Shown: in pieces, positions 53,998-63,104 of the stretch
How positions within the stretch are numbered: position 1 is the first letter of the stretch
Layout: every line of letters starts with the position of its first letter
Assembly (NCBI RefSeq): GCF_017310645.1
Contig: NZ_JAFLRH010000002.1
Coordinates: 124,001 to 188,000 of the forward strand
Source: Paradesulfitobacterium ferrireducens
GTDB lineage: Bacteria; Bacillota; Desulfitobacteriia; Desulfitobacteriales; Desulfitobacteriaceae
Reading direction: 5' to 3'
Length of the DNA stretch: 64,000 nucleotides
The notes under the pieces: generated by a model
Database searches by the model: none
What the model was told of the DNA's origin: nothing
What the model saw: only the letters and a program-made list of their open reading frames with translations
Position numbers and translations under genes: made by a program

Positions 53998-56328
53998 ATG
54001 AGCGAGTTTGCTATTTTAGGTAAGCCCACTCCCCGAGTTGACGGGATTCCCAAGGTAACCGGCAAGGCGCAGTATGCGGCTGATCTTAGCGTAGCTGGAA
54101 TGCTCTATGGGGAAGTCCTCAGAAGTCCGTATCCCCATGCCAGGATCTTGTCGATTGATACCAGCCGCGCTGAAAGGCTGCCGGGGGTGCGGGGGGTAAT
54201 AACCGGCAAGGACTTCAATGGATTTCGTCATGGTTTTATGGCTCATACGCGGGATGAGTCCCCCTTGGCCCCGGACAAAGTCCGTTTCATCGGGGATGAA
54301 GTGGCTGCGGTGGCGGCGATTGATCCGGATATTGCTCACGAAGCCGTTGAATTAATCCGGGTTGAATATGAACAGCTTCCGGCAGTGTTCGATCCCGAAG
54401 AGGCAATGCAGGAAGGCGCACCGGCTATTCACGACCATGTGCAGCGCAACATTAGTGCGGAAATGCATTTCAATTTTGGGGATGTGGAAGCGGCCTTTGC
54501 CCGGGCGGACCATGTTCGGGAAGACCGCTTCTATAGCCAGTCAGTGCTCCATGGCTTTTTGGAGCCCCATGCCTGTATAGCCCAGTACGAAGAACCCGGG
54601 AAAATCACGTTTTGGGGATCCAAACAAAGCCCTTATTTTCCTTACCGGAACCTGGCCAGTGCTTTCAAGGTGCCTCTGAGCAATGTGCGGGTAATCCAGC
54701 CTGTTGTTGGCGGAGGATTTGGCGGGAAAAATGATACCTTTGCCTTAGACTATGCCGCGGTTATGCTGTCAAAGAAAACGGGGCATCCGGTGAAATTTGT
54801 ATATGATATCGAGGATGTGCTGATGGCCGGCAGGCGCCGGCACCCGATGATTATTTATATGAAGACGGGAGTCAAAAAGGACGGAACCTTGTTAGCCACT
54901 GAGTGCCGGGTGATTGCGGACGGCGGAGCCTATACGGCGGTGGGACCGATGACTATTTACCTCGCTGGTGCTTTTCTTACTTTGCCTTATAAATTGCCTA
55001 ACTTAAAATATGATGCCTGGCGGGTTTATACAAACAAACCAGTTTCCGTAGCCCAGCGCGGTCATGGGGTGCCTCAGACCCGATTTGCGGCCGACTGCCA
55101 GTTGGATCTGATTGCCAAGGACTTGGGCCTGGATCCGGTTGAAATCAGGTTAAAGAATGCCATCGAACCAGGACACGTGACGGTGAACAAGATTCACATC
55201 AGCAGTTGCGGCTTGAAGGAAACGATCAACCGCTCAACTGAATTTGTTAATTGGAAGGAACGCAAACAAGAACTGGCTAAAGAACGGGAAAAAGGCGGCC
55301 GCTACTTAAGAGGTATTGGTTTGGCTTGCAACGGTTTTATGTCCGGGGCCAGGCTGCACGGGCATACGGCTTGTGCTGTGGTCGTTAAGGTCCACGAAGA
55401 TGGCACAGTTTCGGTTTTGCCAGGGGCCACCGATTCGGGCCAAGGGGCAGAAACGGTACTGGCTACTATGGCCGCTGAAGTATTGGGGATAACTCTGGAA
55501 GACGTTCATGTCTCGCGCGTGGATTCGTTTCTAACTCCGGTTGATCCGGGGAGCTACGGGAGCCGGGTTACCTCAACAGCCGGGCCCGCACTGCTTATTG
55601 CCGTTGGAAAATGCCGCACCCAGCTCGCGGAGGTGGCAGCCAAGCTTTTAGATGCGCCGGTTGCTGAAATTGAATTCAGGGAGCGCAAAGCCTTTGTTAA
55701 GGGAGACCCAACCAAGCAGATGCCGTTCGGGAAGCTTTGCCGCCTTGCTTACCAGTACGGCTCCGGACAGGTTATTATCGGAGAAGGGTACTTTGGCCAA
55801 AATGTGGCTCTGCCCAACTGGGATACCGGTGAAGGGGATGTGGCCAACGCCTATACCTTTGGCACCCAGGTTGCCGAGGTGGAGGTGGACCGGGAAACGG
55901 GTCAGGTCAAATTAAAGAAAATGATTGTGGCCCACGACCTGGGCAAAATGTTTAATCCTTTAATTGTGGAGGGTCAGCATGACGGCTCAATTTACGGTGG
56001 CATGGGTCAGGCGCTGTATGAGGAATGCCTGAATGAGGATGGACTTACCCTTAATCCGTCGATCCTGGATTATAAGATGCCGACAGCGCTGGATATGCCT
56101 GGGGTCATGGAATCTATTAACATCGAAACGAATGATCCGCTGGGTCCGTTCGGAGCGAAAGAATCTGCCGAAGGTACTCAAGTATCCACTGTTCCAGCCA
56201 TTGTAAACGCAATTTATGATGCGACCGGGATCATGTTTACTGATTTGCCGATTACTCCGGAAAAAGTCTTAAGGGCACTGGAACAGAAAGAACAAGGGGG
56301 TGGTCCAATTGTACCTGCCTCAATTTAA
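53998..56328 (+). CDS. 4-hydroxybenzoyl-CoA reductase-like catalytic Mo subunit
   Basis: 776 residues from ATG 53998 (GGAGG 7 bases before; GTG one codon earlier is closer than usual). GGGFGGKND near 238, VAQRGHGVPQTRF near 351 and PFGAKESAEG near 716. Xanthine dehydrogenase family large subunit (HcrA is 769 residues). In Thauera this enzyme removes the phenolic hydroxyl of 4-hydroxybenzoyl-CoA, running opposite to the usual hydroxylation. Overlaps the FAD-subunit gene by 20 bases. Confidence 0.85.
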   Translation: MSEFAILGKPTPRVDGIPKVTGKAQYAADLSVAGMLYGEVLRSPYPHARILSIDTSRAERLPGVRGVITGKDFNGFRHGFMAHTRDESPLAPDKVRFIGDEVAAVAAIDPDIAHEAVELIRVEYEQLPAVFDPEEAMQEGAPAIHDHVQRNISAEMHFNFGDVEAAFARADHVREDRFYSQSVLHGFLEPHACIAQYEEPGKITFWGSKQSPYFPYRNLASAFKVPLSNVRVIQPVVGGGFGGKNDTFALDYAAVMLSKKTGHPVKFVYDIEDVLMAGRRRHPMIIYMKTGVKKDGTLLATECRVIADGGAYTAVGPMTIYLAGAFLTLPYKLPNLKYDAWRVYTNKPVSVAQRGHGVPQTRFAADCQLDLIAKDLGLDPVEIRLKNAIEPGHVTVNKIHISSCGLKETINRSTEFVNWKERKQELAKEREKGGRYLRGIGLACNGFMSGARLHGHTACAVVVKVHEDGTVSVLPGATDSGQGAETVLATMAAEVLGITLEDVHVSRVDSFLTPVDPGSYGSRVTSTAGPALLIAVGKCRTQLAEVAAKLLDAPVAEIEFRERKAFVKGDPTKQMPFGKLCRLAYQYGSGQVIIGEGYFGQNVALPNWDTGEGDVANAYTFGTQVAEVEVDRETGQVKLKKMIVAHDLGKMFNPLIVEGQHDGSIYGGMGQALYEECLNEDGLTLNPSILDYKMPTALDMPGVMESINIETNDPLGPFGAKESAEGTQVSTVPAIVNAIYDATGIMFTDLPITPEKVLRALEQKEQGGGPIVPASI

Positions 56329-57307
56329 ATATCTTAAGCCTGGGACCGTTGCTGAGGCTGTAGCCATGCTTTCTGAGTACCAAGGGGGAGCAGGAGTGAT
56401 TGCTGGCGGCAGTGATTTAATAGTTAAGCTTAAACATCAGATTGTTAATTTGCGCTATGTCGTCGACTTAAAAGGGATTTCTAATCTCTATGGCATCGTT
56501 TCCCGCGCAGATGAAATGGAAATAGGCGCTTTAACAAAACTAAGTGCTATTGAATCGTCTCCGGAGATTTTGAACAAAGCTCTTCTGCTGGCCCAAGCAG
56601 CCTCTGTGGTAGGCGGGCCTCAGCACCGGAGCATGGGGACGCTGGGCGGGAATCTTTGTCTTGATACGCGCTGCTATTATTTTAACCAGTCCAAGCGCTG
56701 GCGGCAATCACGCCCGCCTTGCTATAAAACAGGCGGTGACCGTTGCTATGTGGCTGCCAAAAGTCCTATGTGCCATGCGGTTTATTCCGGTGATACTGCT
56801 CCAGCTTTGATTGCCTTGGGTGCCCGGGTAAGAATCGTTGGGCCTGAAGGCGAGCGAGAACAAGAGTTGGAGCTGCTTTACAGTGGTAATGGTAAAAGGC
56901 CGATCAATCTGGATGCTCAAAGTATCATTACATCGGTAATTATCCCGATAAGTCCACCATATGCGGGCCATGCTTATGAGAAGTATCGGCTGAGGGAAGC
57001 GGTTGATTTTCCTGTAGTAGGAGCAGCAGTGGCACTTTCTTTTGAGCAACCGGGCGGAGTATGCACGCGTGCCCGTATTGTGCTTAATGCCGTGGGAACT
57101 GCTCCAAGCAGGGTCGAGGAAGCAGAAAAGTCCTTGCTTGGGCGCAAACTGGAAGAAGCGTTGGAGGAAGCAGCTGAATTGGCTTACCAAAGTGCACGAC
57201 CAATACACAGAATGGGAGGGTCACCCTATTACAAGAAGAAGCTGGTAAAAGTACTAACGCGGAGAGCCTTAGAAAAAGCCGGGAGCATGGCCATTGGCAA
57301 TGTTTAG
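56309..57307 (+). CDS. 4-hydroxybenzoyl-CoA reductase-like FAD/[4Fe-4S] subunit
   Basis: 332 residues from TTG 56309 (AAGGGGG 8 bases upstream; GTG 56300 is an alternative three codons earlier). FAD loops VIAGGSDLIVKLK and TLGGNLCLDTRC. Directly after the second loop lies an insertion with Cys122, Cys138, Cys146 and Cys155 (spacing 16, 8, 9), the numbering and spacing known for the extra [4Fe-4S] cluster in Thauera aromatica HcrB. The FAD subunits at 13560 and 37515 lack it. This cluster lets the enzyme work with low-potential electrons for reductive dehydroxylation. Strongest functional clue in this region. Confidence 0.88.
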   Translation: MYLPQFKYLKPGTVAEAVAMLSEYQGGAGVIAGGSDLIVKLKHQIVNLRYVVDLKGISNLYGIVSRADEMEIGALTKLSAIESSPEILNKALLLAQAASVVGGPQHRSMGTLGGNLCLDTRCYYFNQSKRWRQSRPPCYKTGGDRCYVAAKSPMCHAVYSGDTAPALIALGARVRIVGPEGEREQELELLYSGNGKRPINLDAQSIITSVIIPISPPYAGHAYEKYRLREAVDFPVVGAAVALSFEQPGGVCTRARIVLNAVGTAPSRVEEAEKSLLGRKLEEALEEAAELAYQSARPIHRMGGSPYYKKKLVKVLTRRALEKAGSMAIGNV

Positions 57308-57353
57308 ATAAAAGAAGCGGATACTGGTAAATGGTTCGGAGAGGAAAGGGATT

Positions 57354-57425
57354 ATGAGAGTGTTATTAAATAGAGGAATAAATCTTTCAGGACCACCAAG
57401 ATCAGTTTTAAGAAGAGGGGGATAA
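57354..57425 (+). CDS. possible 23-residue small protein or leader peptide
   Basis: ATG preceded by GAGGAAAGGG, then MRVLLNRGINLSGPPRSVLR and three more residues (RGG), ending 4 bases before the transporter start. The basic, short product is unlike any family I know. It may be a leader peptide or just chance in a short spacer. Confidence 0.25.
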   Translation: MRVLLNRGINLSGPPRSVLRRGG

Positions 57426-57429
57426 AAAC

Positions 57430-58761
57430 ATGGCTGAGAAGGGTTCATGGCGCTCCGGGTATATTGTTGTTTTTGTTCTGTTTGTTGCACTCTTAGTAGC
57501 TTATCTCGATCGAGTCAATGCCTCGGTTTTAATTGCGGACACGGGTTTCTTAAACGATATGGGGATTGCAAACAGGCCTGACTTGCGTGGGCTGGTGATG
57601 TCAGTATTCTTGTGGGCTTATGGCGGGGCAGCGCTTCTGCTTTCCTTTGCCCTGGATAAGATTGGTGCGCGCAGGGGTCTGGTGATGGTGGCTTTAATTT
57701 GGTCTGCATCGATGTTTTTAGGTGGTATCGCTGGGTCATTTGTGGCATTAATTTTGTCAAGATTAGTTCTCGGAATCGGTGAAGGTCTTCAATTGCCGGT
57801 AAACTCAATGGTTGTGAAAACTTGGGCACCACCGAGGGAGCGGGGAATGGCAAATTCCATTTGGGGTACGGGTCTTTTTGTAGGATCGGCGATAACGATG
57901 CCTCTGGTTGCTTGGATTGTGAGTACGATGGGTTGGCGGGCATCCTTTTTTATCTTAGGAGTCGTTCCAATTGTAATCGTGATCCCATTAGTTCTCCTTT
58001 TCGTTTACAACCGTCCTCAAGAGTCACGCTGGATTTCAAAGACTGAACTAAGTTATATTGAAGAAGAACTTGAGGCTGAAAGAACTTCACAGTCGGCAAC
58101 AGGACAAGGTGTCGAGGTGAAAACTGAATGGAGAAAAGTTCTAACTAGCACTGATTATTGGCTATCAGCCATAACATGGATGTTAACTACTTGGATGTTT
58201 TGGGGTCTGCTCACATGGCTGCCTTCGTATCTTAAAACCGAAAGGGGTTTTACCTGGGCTCAAATGGGCGGTTTATCTGCATTACCTTACCTTGTCGGCA
58301 CAGTACTGCTGCTCTTAAGCGGGTATTTAATGTTCAGAGTTCGACGCAGCACCATCTTTATGTGGAGCGGATGTCTCGCCTATGCCATTAGTATGAGTAT
58401 GGCGGTCATGTCAAAAAGCAATCTTGCCAGTGCTCTTTGGATGTCACTGGCCATGGGAGGAATATGCTGGGCGTTCGGAGCATCTTTTGTGGTCTTGCAA
58501 AAGATTGTTCCAACCAGTGTTACGGCCAGAGCAACCGGACTATGGCAAGGAATTGCCCAAATCTCGGCCGGATTTGTTCCTTATATTATGGGTTGGATCA
58601 TTGCCCTGACGAGTTCTTTCACCGCTGGATTCCTATTCTTGATTATTGCTGCTTTGTTGGGTGCGGTGCTGAATTTTGTCTTGTTTACCCGGGAGGGTCG
58701 CACTTTCGGAAGAATAATCATTAAAACTGTAGTAGCAAGCTCGCCTGCAGTCAGCGAGTAA
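57430..58761 (+). CDS. MFS transporter (anion:cation symporter-like)
   Basis: 443 residues with about twelve membrane helices. DKIGARRGLVMVALIW between helices 2 and 3 and RLVLGIGEGLQLPVNSMVVKTWAPPRERGMANS in helix 4-5 resemble the family that takes up organic anions such as hexuronates, phthalate or 4-hydroxybenzoate-type acids. AGAGGGGG before the ATG. Position after the reductase genes suggests uptake of an aromatic acid; substrate inferred only. Confidence 0.88.
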   Translation: MAEKGSWRSGYIVVFVLFVALLVAYLDRVNASVLIADTGFLNDMGIANRPDLRGLVMSVFLWAYGGAALLLSFALDKIGARRGLVMVALIWSASMFLGGIAGSFVALILSRLVLGIGEGLQLPVNSMVVKTWAPPRERGMANSIWGTGLFVGSAITMPLVAWIVSTMGWRASFFILGVVPIVIVIPLVLLFVYNRPQESRWISKTELSYIEEELEAERTSQSATGQGVEVKTEWRKVLTSTDYWLSAITWMLTTWMFWGLLTWLPSYLKTERGFTWAQMGGLSALPYLVGTVLLLLSGYLMFRVRRSTIFMWSGCLAYAISMSMAVMSKSNLASALWMSLAMGGICWAFGASFVVLQKIVPTSVTARATGLWQGIAQISAGFVPYIMGWIIALTSSFTAGFLFLIIAALLGAVLNFVLFTREGRTFGRIIIKTVVASSPAVSE

Positions 58762-58819
58762 AACTCTGACGAGTAAAATTCAACTCAGGGAGTAGATTCA
58801 ACTCAGGGGAGGCATGGTT

Positions 58820-59974
58820 ATGTATCTGGAAATCCCAGAAGATGTTCAGTTTCTAAAAGATAATGTCCGCCGTTTAGTGAACGATAAGCTGGCCCCCCGG
58901 GCTCAGGAAATCGATGAGCAAGACGAATATCCCTGGGATGCTAGGGAAGTACTGGCCAAACAAGGGCTCTTTGCTCTCCCCTTTCCTGGAGAATACGGCG
59001 GCCAGGACGGAAGCTGGCTTAGTTTCTGTGTTACGATTGAAGAAATAGCCCGTGTTAGTGCGGCCGTCTCCATGACATACGGGGACACGGCTTTAGGTAC
59101 CGGAGCCTTATGCTTTTTCGGCAGCGATGAGCAAAAAGCCAGGTATCTTCCGAGACTGGCCACCGGAGAACTCATACCGGCCTTTGCCATGACTGAGCCC
59201 AATGCAGGCTCTGATATCAACGGCATTCAGACCACAGCCGTACGCGAGGGTAATGAATACGTTATTAATGGCCGCAAATGCTTTATTACCCAGGGAAATA
59301 TCGCCGATATTGTTACGGTCGGCGCAAAAACCATAGATGCCCGCACCGGCCAAAAAGGACTGTCCTTATTTATTGTAGAAAAAGGCACCCCTGGTTTTTC
59401 GTCTGGTACGCTCGAAAAGAAAATGGGTTTGCATGGGTCGCCCACGGCAGAATTGATTTTTGAAGATGTCAAGATTCCGGTGCAAAATCTGATTGGTCGT
59501 GAGGGTGAAGGCTTCAAAATGGTTATGCGGGTTATGGACCGTTCCCACATTATGGTTGGAGCCCAGTGCCTAGGCATAGCCCAGGGAGCGCTGGATGAAG
59601 CGGTTAAGTTCGCCAGAACCAGGGTTCAGTTCGGACAGCCGATTAGTAAATTTCAGGGAGTACAATTTTTGTTCGCTGAGATGCAGACTCTCCTGGAAGC
59701 TTCACGTCATCTGGTGTATGATGCAGCCAACCGCTGGGATCAGGGAATTGAGCCTATTGCCCAGTATGCGGCCATGGCTAAGCTGTTCGCAAGCGAGGCC
59801 TGTGTCAAGATCACAGACAAGGCCATTCAAGCAATGGGCGGGTATGGATATATTCGGGACTACCAAGTGGAGCGCATGGCACGTGATGCCAAGCATGCAA
59901 CTTTAGTTGAAGGGACCAGCCAGATCCAGAAACTGATCATTGCCAGGAATTTGCTGGGCAGAGAGTATGCTTAA
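58820..59974 (+). CDS. acyl-CoA dehydrogenase
   Basis: 384 residues from ATG 58820, 7 bases after GGGGAGG (the ATG at 58814 nearly touches that site). FAMTEPNAGSDINGIQT, FITQGNIADIVTVGA, and HATLVEGTSQIQKLIIARNLLG with the usual catalytic Glu. A second, clearly different acyl-CoA dehydrogenase from the one at 19990. With the following CoA ligase it forms an activation-dehydrogenation pair. Confidence 0.93.
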   Translation: MYLEIPEDVQFLKDNVRRLVNDKLAPRAQEIDEQDEYPWDAREVLAKQGLFALPFPGEYGGQDGSWLSFCVTIEEIARVSAAVSMTYGDTALGTGALCFFGSDEQKARYLPRLATGELIPAFAMTEPNAGSDINGIQTTAVREGNEYVINGRKCFITQGNIADIVTVGAKTIDARTGQKGLSLFIVEKGTPGFSSGTLEKKMGLHGSPTAELIFEDVKIPVQNLIGREGEGFKMVMRVMDRSHIMVGAQCLGIAQGALDEAVKFARTRVQFGQPISKFQGVQFLFAEMQTLLEASRHLVYDAANRWDQGIEPIAQYAAMAKLFASEACVKITDKAIQAMGGYGYIRDYQVERMARDAKHATLVEGTSQIQKLIIARNLLGREYA

Positions 59975-60019
59975 GTGGAAACTATTCGGGGCCATAAGCG
60001 CTGAAAGGAGTGAGTTGAG

Positions 60020-61585
60020 GTGCATGCAGCGCGCATATTGAATAAGAATGCAACTTATTATCCTGATGCTCCGGCAGTGGTAGACGGTGAGCGGAGATTG
60101 ACTCATAAGGAGCTGGATCAGCGTGTGCGCCGTTTAATCAGCGTTTTGAAGAGCAGGGGAGTGGAAAAAGGGGAGCGTATAGCCATACTGGCTTACAATT
60201 GCCAAGAGTATCTTGAGTGTATGCATGTATGTGAGCGGGGCGGTTTCGTATGCGTACCTTTAAATTGGAGGCTGGACCCTGACAATATTGCTTTTATCCT
60301 GAATCACAGTGAAAGCAAAGTCTTGATCATTCACGGTTCATTATTAAAAGTTGTTTTACAGATTAAAAATCAACTCTCGTATGTGCAGCATGTACTGGTG
60401 TTTGGCACCAAAGAGTCAGAGATACTGCCTGAATGGGCCGAACCGTATGAAAGCTCACTGGAGGCGGCTAAACCGGACGATTCCCGTTCTGAGATTTTAG
60501 AGGACGATTTGGCCTATATTATTTATTCCAGCGGCACCACGGGCTTGCCCAAAGGGGTGATGTTCAGCCAGCGCATGCAGCTGGAGGCAGCCAAGACTTT
60601 TATCTCGGAGCTGGGGCTTAAGAAAAGTGATATTACTTTAAATGTTATGCCCCTCTTTCATTCCGGCGGGCATACCATGGCTTCGGCCATTGCGTACGTT
60701 GCCGGAACCAATATCATGATGGAAAAATTCGATGCCGTAAAAGTTCTGCAAACTATTAGTACAGAAAAGGTGACAGTGATTCATTTGGTCCCAACGATGC
60801 TTGCTTCACTTTTGGAAGTTCCGCATATACAAGAGTATGATTTAAGTTCCTTAAGGACTATCTTTTATGCTGCATCACCTGTCTCGCTCTCTTTGCTTAG
60901 AAAGGCCATGATTGTATTTGGACATGATCGGTTTATCCAAATGTATGGATTAACGGAAAATGGTCCGTCTGTAAGTTGTCTTTCCAGAGAGGATCATATT
61001 AAAGGTTCAGAAGAAAAGGCAGGGAGCCTAGAAAGGAAACGCTTAGAGTCTGTCGGGATTCCCCATTTTAATGTGGAAGTGCGTATAGTCGGTCAAGAAG
61101 GAGAAAACCTGGTGCTGGGGGCCGTGGGAGAGATTGCGGTCAGGAGTGAGAGCACTACCACCGGGTATTGGAAGCAGCCTGAGTTAACCAGCAGGAAAAT
61201 AAAAAACGGTTGGCTGTTAACAGGCGATATGGGCCTGCTTGACCCGAACGGGTACCTCTATATTGTTGATCGCAAGGATGACATGATTATCAGCGGGGGC
61301 GAAAATATTTATCCCAATGAAGTGGAGTCGGTTCTTGCCGGACACCCGGCGGTTAAAGAAGCCGCTGTTGTAGGAGTTCCGGATGAAAAATGGGGCGAAG
61401 CAGTGGTGGCGGTTGTGGCCTTATGGCAAGGAATGCATGTTGATGGAGAAGAGCTTATGAAGTATTGTCGGGAAAGGATTGCGGGATATAAAATGCCCAA
61501 GAGGATAGTGATCAGGGATACTTTACCTAAAACGGGTTCAGGCAAGATTCTCCGCCGACTCGTTAAGGAGCAATTAAAGCAATGA
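60020..61585 (+). CDS. AMP-forming acyl-CoA ligase
   Basis: 521 residues from GTG (AAAGGAG 9 bases before). IIYSSGTTGLPKGVMFSQ, MYGLTENGPS, WLLTGDMGLLDPNGYLYIVDRKDD and TGSGKILRRLVKEQ with the catalytic Lys. The section 28752-29165 is a decayed relative. Sits 45 bases after the acyl-CoA dehydrogenase and converges with the PucR gene. Substrate unknown; an aromatic or alicyclic acid is likely. Confidence 0.93.
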   Translation: MHAARILNKNATYYPDAPAVVDGERRLTHKELDQRVRRLISVLKSRGVEKGERIAILAYNCQEYLECMHVCERGGFVCVPLNWRLDPDNIAFILNHSESKVLIIHGSLLKVVLQIKNQLSYVQHVLVFGTKESEILPEWAEPYESSLEAAKPDDSRSEILEDDLAYIIYSSGTTGLPKGVMFSQRMQLEAAKTFISELGLKKSDITLNVMPLFHSGGHTMASAIAYVAGTNIMMEKFDAVKVLQTISTEKVTVIHLVPTMLASLLEVPHIQEYDLSSLRTIFYAASPVSLSLLRKAMIVFGHDRFIQMYGLTENGPSVSCLSREDHIKGSEEKAGSLERKRLESVGIPHFNVEVRIVGQEGENLVLGAVGEIAVRSESTTTGYWKQPELTSRKIKNGWLLTGDMGLLDPNGYLYIVDRKDDMIISGGENIYPNEVESVLAGHPAVKEAAVVGVPDEKWGEAVVAVVALWQGMHVDGEELMKYCRERIAGYKMPKRIVIRDTLPKTGSGKILRRLVKEQLKQ

Positions 61586-61602
61586 TAACAACCTGAAATG
61601 AC

Positions 61603-61636
61603 AATGGCCAGGGATAACCTCTGGCCATTTCTATTT
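61603..61636. terminator. terminator between convergent genes
   Basis: AATGGCCAG/CTGGCCATT stem with a 9-base loop and a short T-rich tail on the plus strand; it lies between the convergent ligase and PucR genes. Confidence 0.55.
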
Positions 61637-62893
61637 GGTTAGTGTTTCTTTTAGGTTAAATATTTTCAGGGCCAGGTATAGTTTGAATTTTACTTCGGCA
61701 TCGTTTAGATCCAATTGACAAATTTCTTGAATTTTTTCTATACGATAGCGTAAAGTATTGGCATGGACGTAAAGGTCATTGGCCGTCTTTTTAAATTGAC
61801 AGTCGTTTTTGAGAAAACAATCAAGAGTTTGCAATAGTTGCATTGAAGGAGTATGCTCCTCGTACTCGAGGAGTGGTTTAAGAATTAATTCAGCAAAGGA
61901 TAGCATTTGATCCACATCTTCGGGTAAGGTAACCAAACCAATAATCCCCAAAGAGTCAAAGGATAACACCTGATTTTTGGAAATGGAGTGTTTCAGATAG
62001 TCAAGAGCTTTTAAGGCCTCGCTGTAAGATTTATAGTAGTCACCTGATTGCAAACATTTACGACCGAAAGTAATATAGCATTGAGTTTCGGAGTAACATT
62101 TGACTATGTGTTCAATGAGATGATGCGAGCGGGAGATTATGGTCACTTTTTTGATCTGTTTATTTCCTTCCGCGATCAAAATCAAAAAGTATTCTTCTTG
62201 AAGGCAGATTACTGTCGCTTCGATATCTCGCTCGAATAAAAAGCTTTTGATTGCTTTCAACTTATCAATATTGGGAACGGGCCCTTCAACATTGGCGATG
62301 ATTAACCAGGTGGGTCTTGTTAAGTCTAAATTCAAAACCGTTGCTGTTTCCTGGATTACTTTTTCACTGTCATATTGTTTGAAAATTAATTTCCTATACA
62401 GATTTCCAAGAATTATTTCTCTGGTCTGAATTTCTGCGTCCTCGATTAAATTCTTTATCGATAAGGCCAATAATACCTTGGTGATGATGGTCCGGTCTTC
62501 AGCTGAAATAACCGGCGGGTTTTTCTTATCAAAGATATGAAGATAGCCATGGAGAGCATCTCCGGTTACTATTGGAAAGACTGTTCTGGACTGGCTCACC
62601 CCATACTGAGGGAGAGGAGGCATAACCACAGGGCTTTTTTGCTCTTGAATCTTTAACACAAATTCTTTTATGAAAGGGTCTGTTAATTGGGGTTTAGTAA
62701 ACGCCAGATCATCTGGATCCATTAAAAACTTGCCTAAAATTCTAAAAAATTTATCCTCAATCAGAACCGGCCGCCCAAGTAAGGAACCCAACCTTTCGGC
62801 GATACCTTGGCTATTTGTCTCCGTTATTAGCGATAACATGAAAGAATCTATCTCTGGGGAAAGGTAGTCAAAGCCGGTTCCTTTAGTTATCAT
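61631..62893 (-). CDS. PucR/CdaR-family transcriptional regulator
   Basis: The only clear minus-strand gene. 420 residues: N-terminal sensory part (LGSLLGRPVLIEDKFFRILG, resembling the PucR-type N-terminal domain), a central GGDEF-like section and the C-terminal helix-turn-helix KKTANDLYVHANTLRYRIEKI. GGAGGAATATC precedes its ATG. It is convergent with the ligase gene and divergent from the MFS gene at 63105, so it probably controls one or both. Confidence 0.9.
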   Translation of the reverse strand: MITKGTGFDYLSPEIDSFMLSLITETNSQGIAERLGSLLGRPVLIEDKFFRILGKFLMDPDDLAFTKPQLTDPFIKEFVLKIQEQKSPVVMPPLPQYGVSQSRTVFPIVTGDALHGYLHIFDKKNPPVISAEDRTIITKVLLALSIKNLIEDAEIQTREIILGNLYRKLIFKQYDSEKVIQETATVLNLDLTRPTWLIIANVEGPVPNIDKLKAIKSFLFERDIEATVICLQEEYFLILIAEGNKQIKKVTIISRSHHLIEHIVKCYSETQCYITFGRKCLQSGDYYKSYSEALKALDYLKHSISKNQVLSFDSLGIIGLVTLPEDVDQMLSFAELILKPLLEYEEHTPSMQLLQTLDCFLKNDCQFKKTANDLYVHANTLRYRIEKIQEICQLDLNDAEVKFKLYLALKIFNLKETLTK

Positions 62894-63104
62894 GATATTC
62901 CTCCAGTCCAGTAGGTCAAAAGTTACGGCTAAATATACTCTATTTTATCATAATCATCTAACTGCGAGACAGTTTATTCACATACTTTTGGATATTTGGT
63001 ATTTGGGATGAATAGAGCTCTCCTTTCAACCAAGTTAGAAGCTTTTCATATAGGGCTGATAGGATTACAATCATATTAGTTCTATAGCAAAACCGGAGGA
63101 CATC
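62894..63104. promoter_or_regulatory. divergent intergenic region
   Basis: A/T-rich region between the divergent PucR and MFS genes and therefore holding both promoters. AACCGGAGGA before the MFS start is its ribosome site. No promoter hexamers are clear enough to name. Confidence 0.4.
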
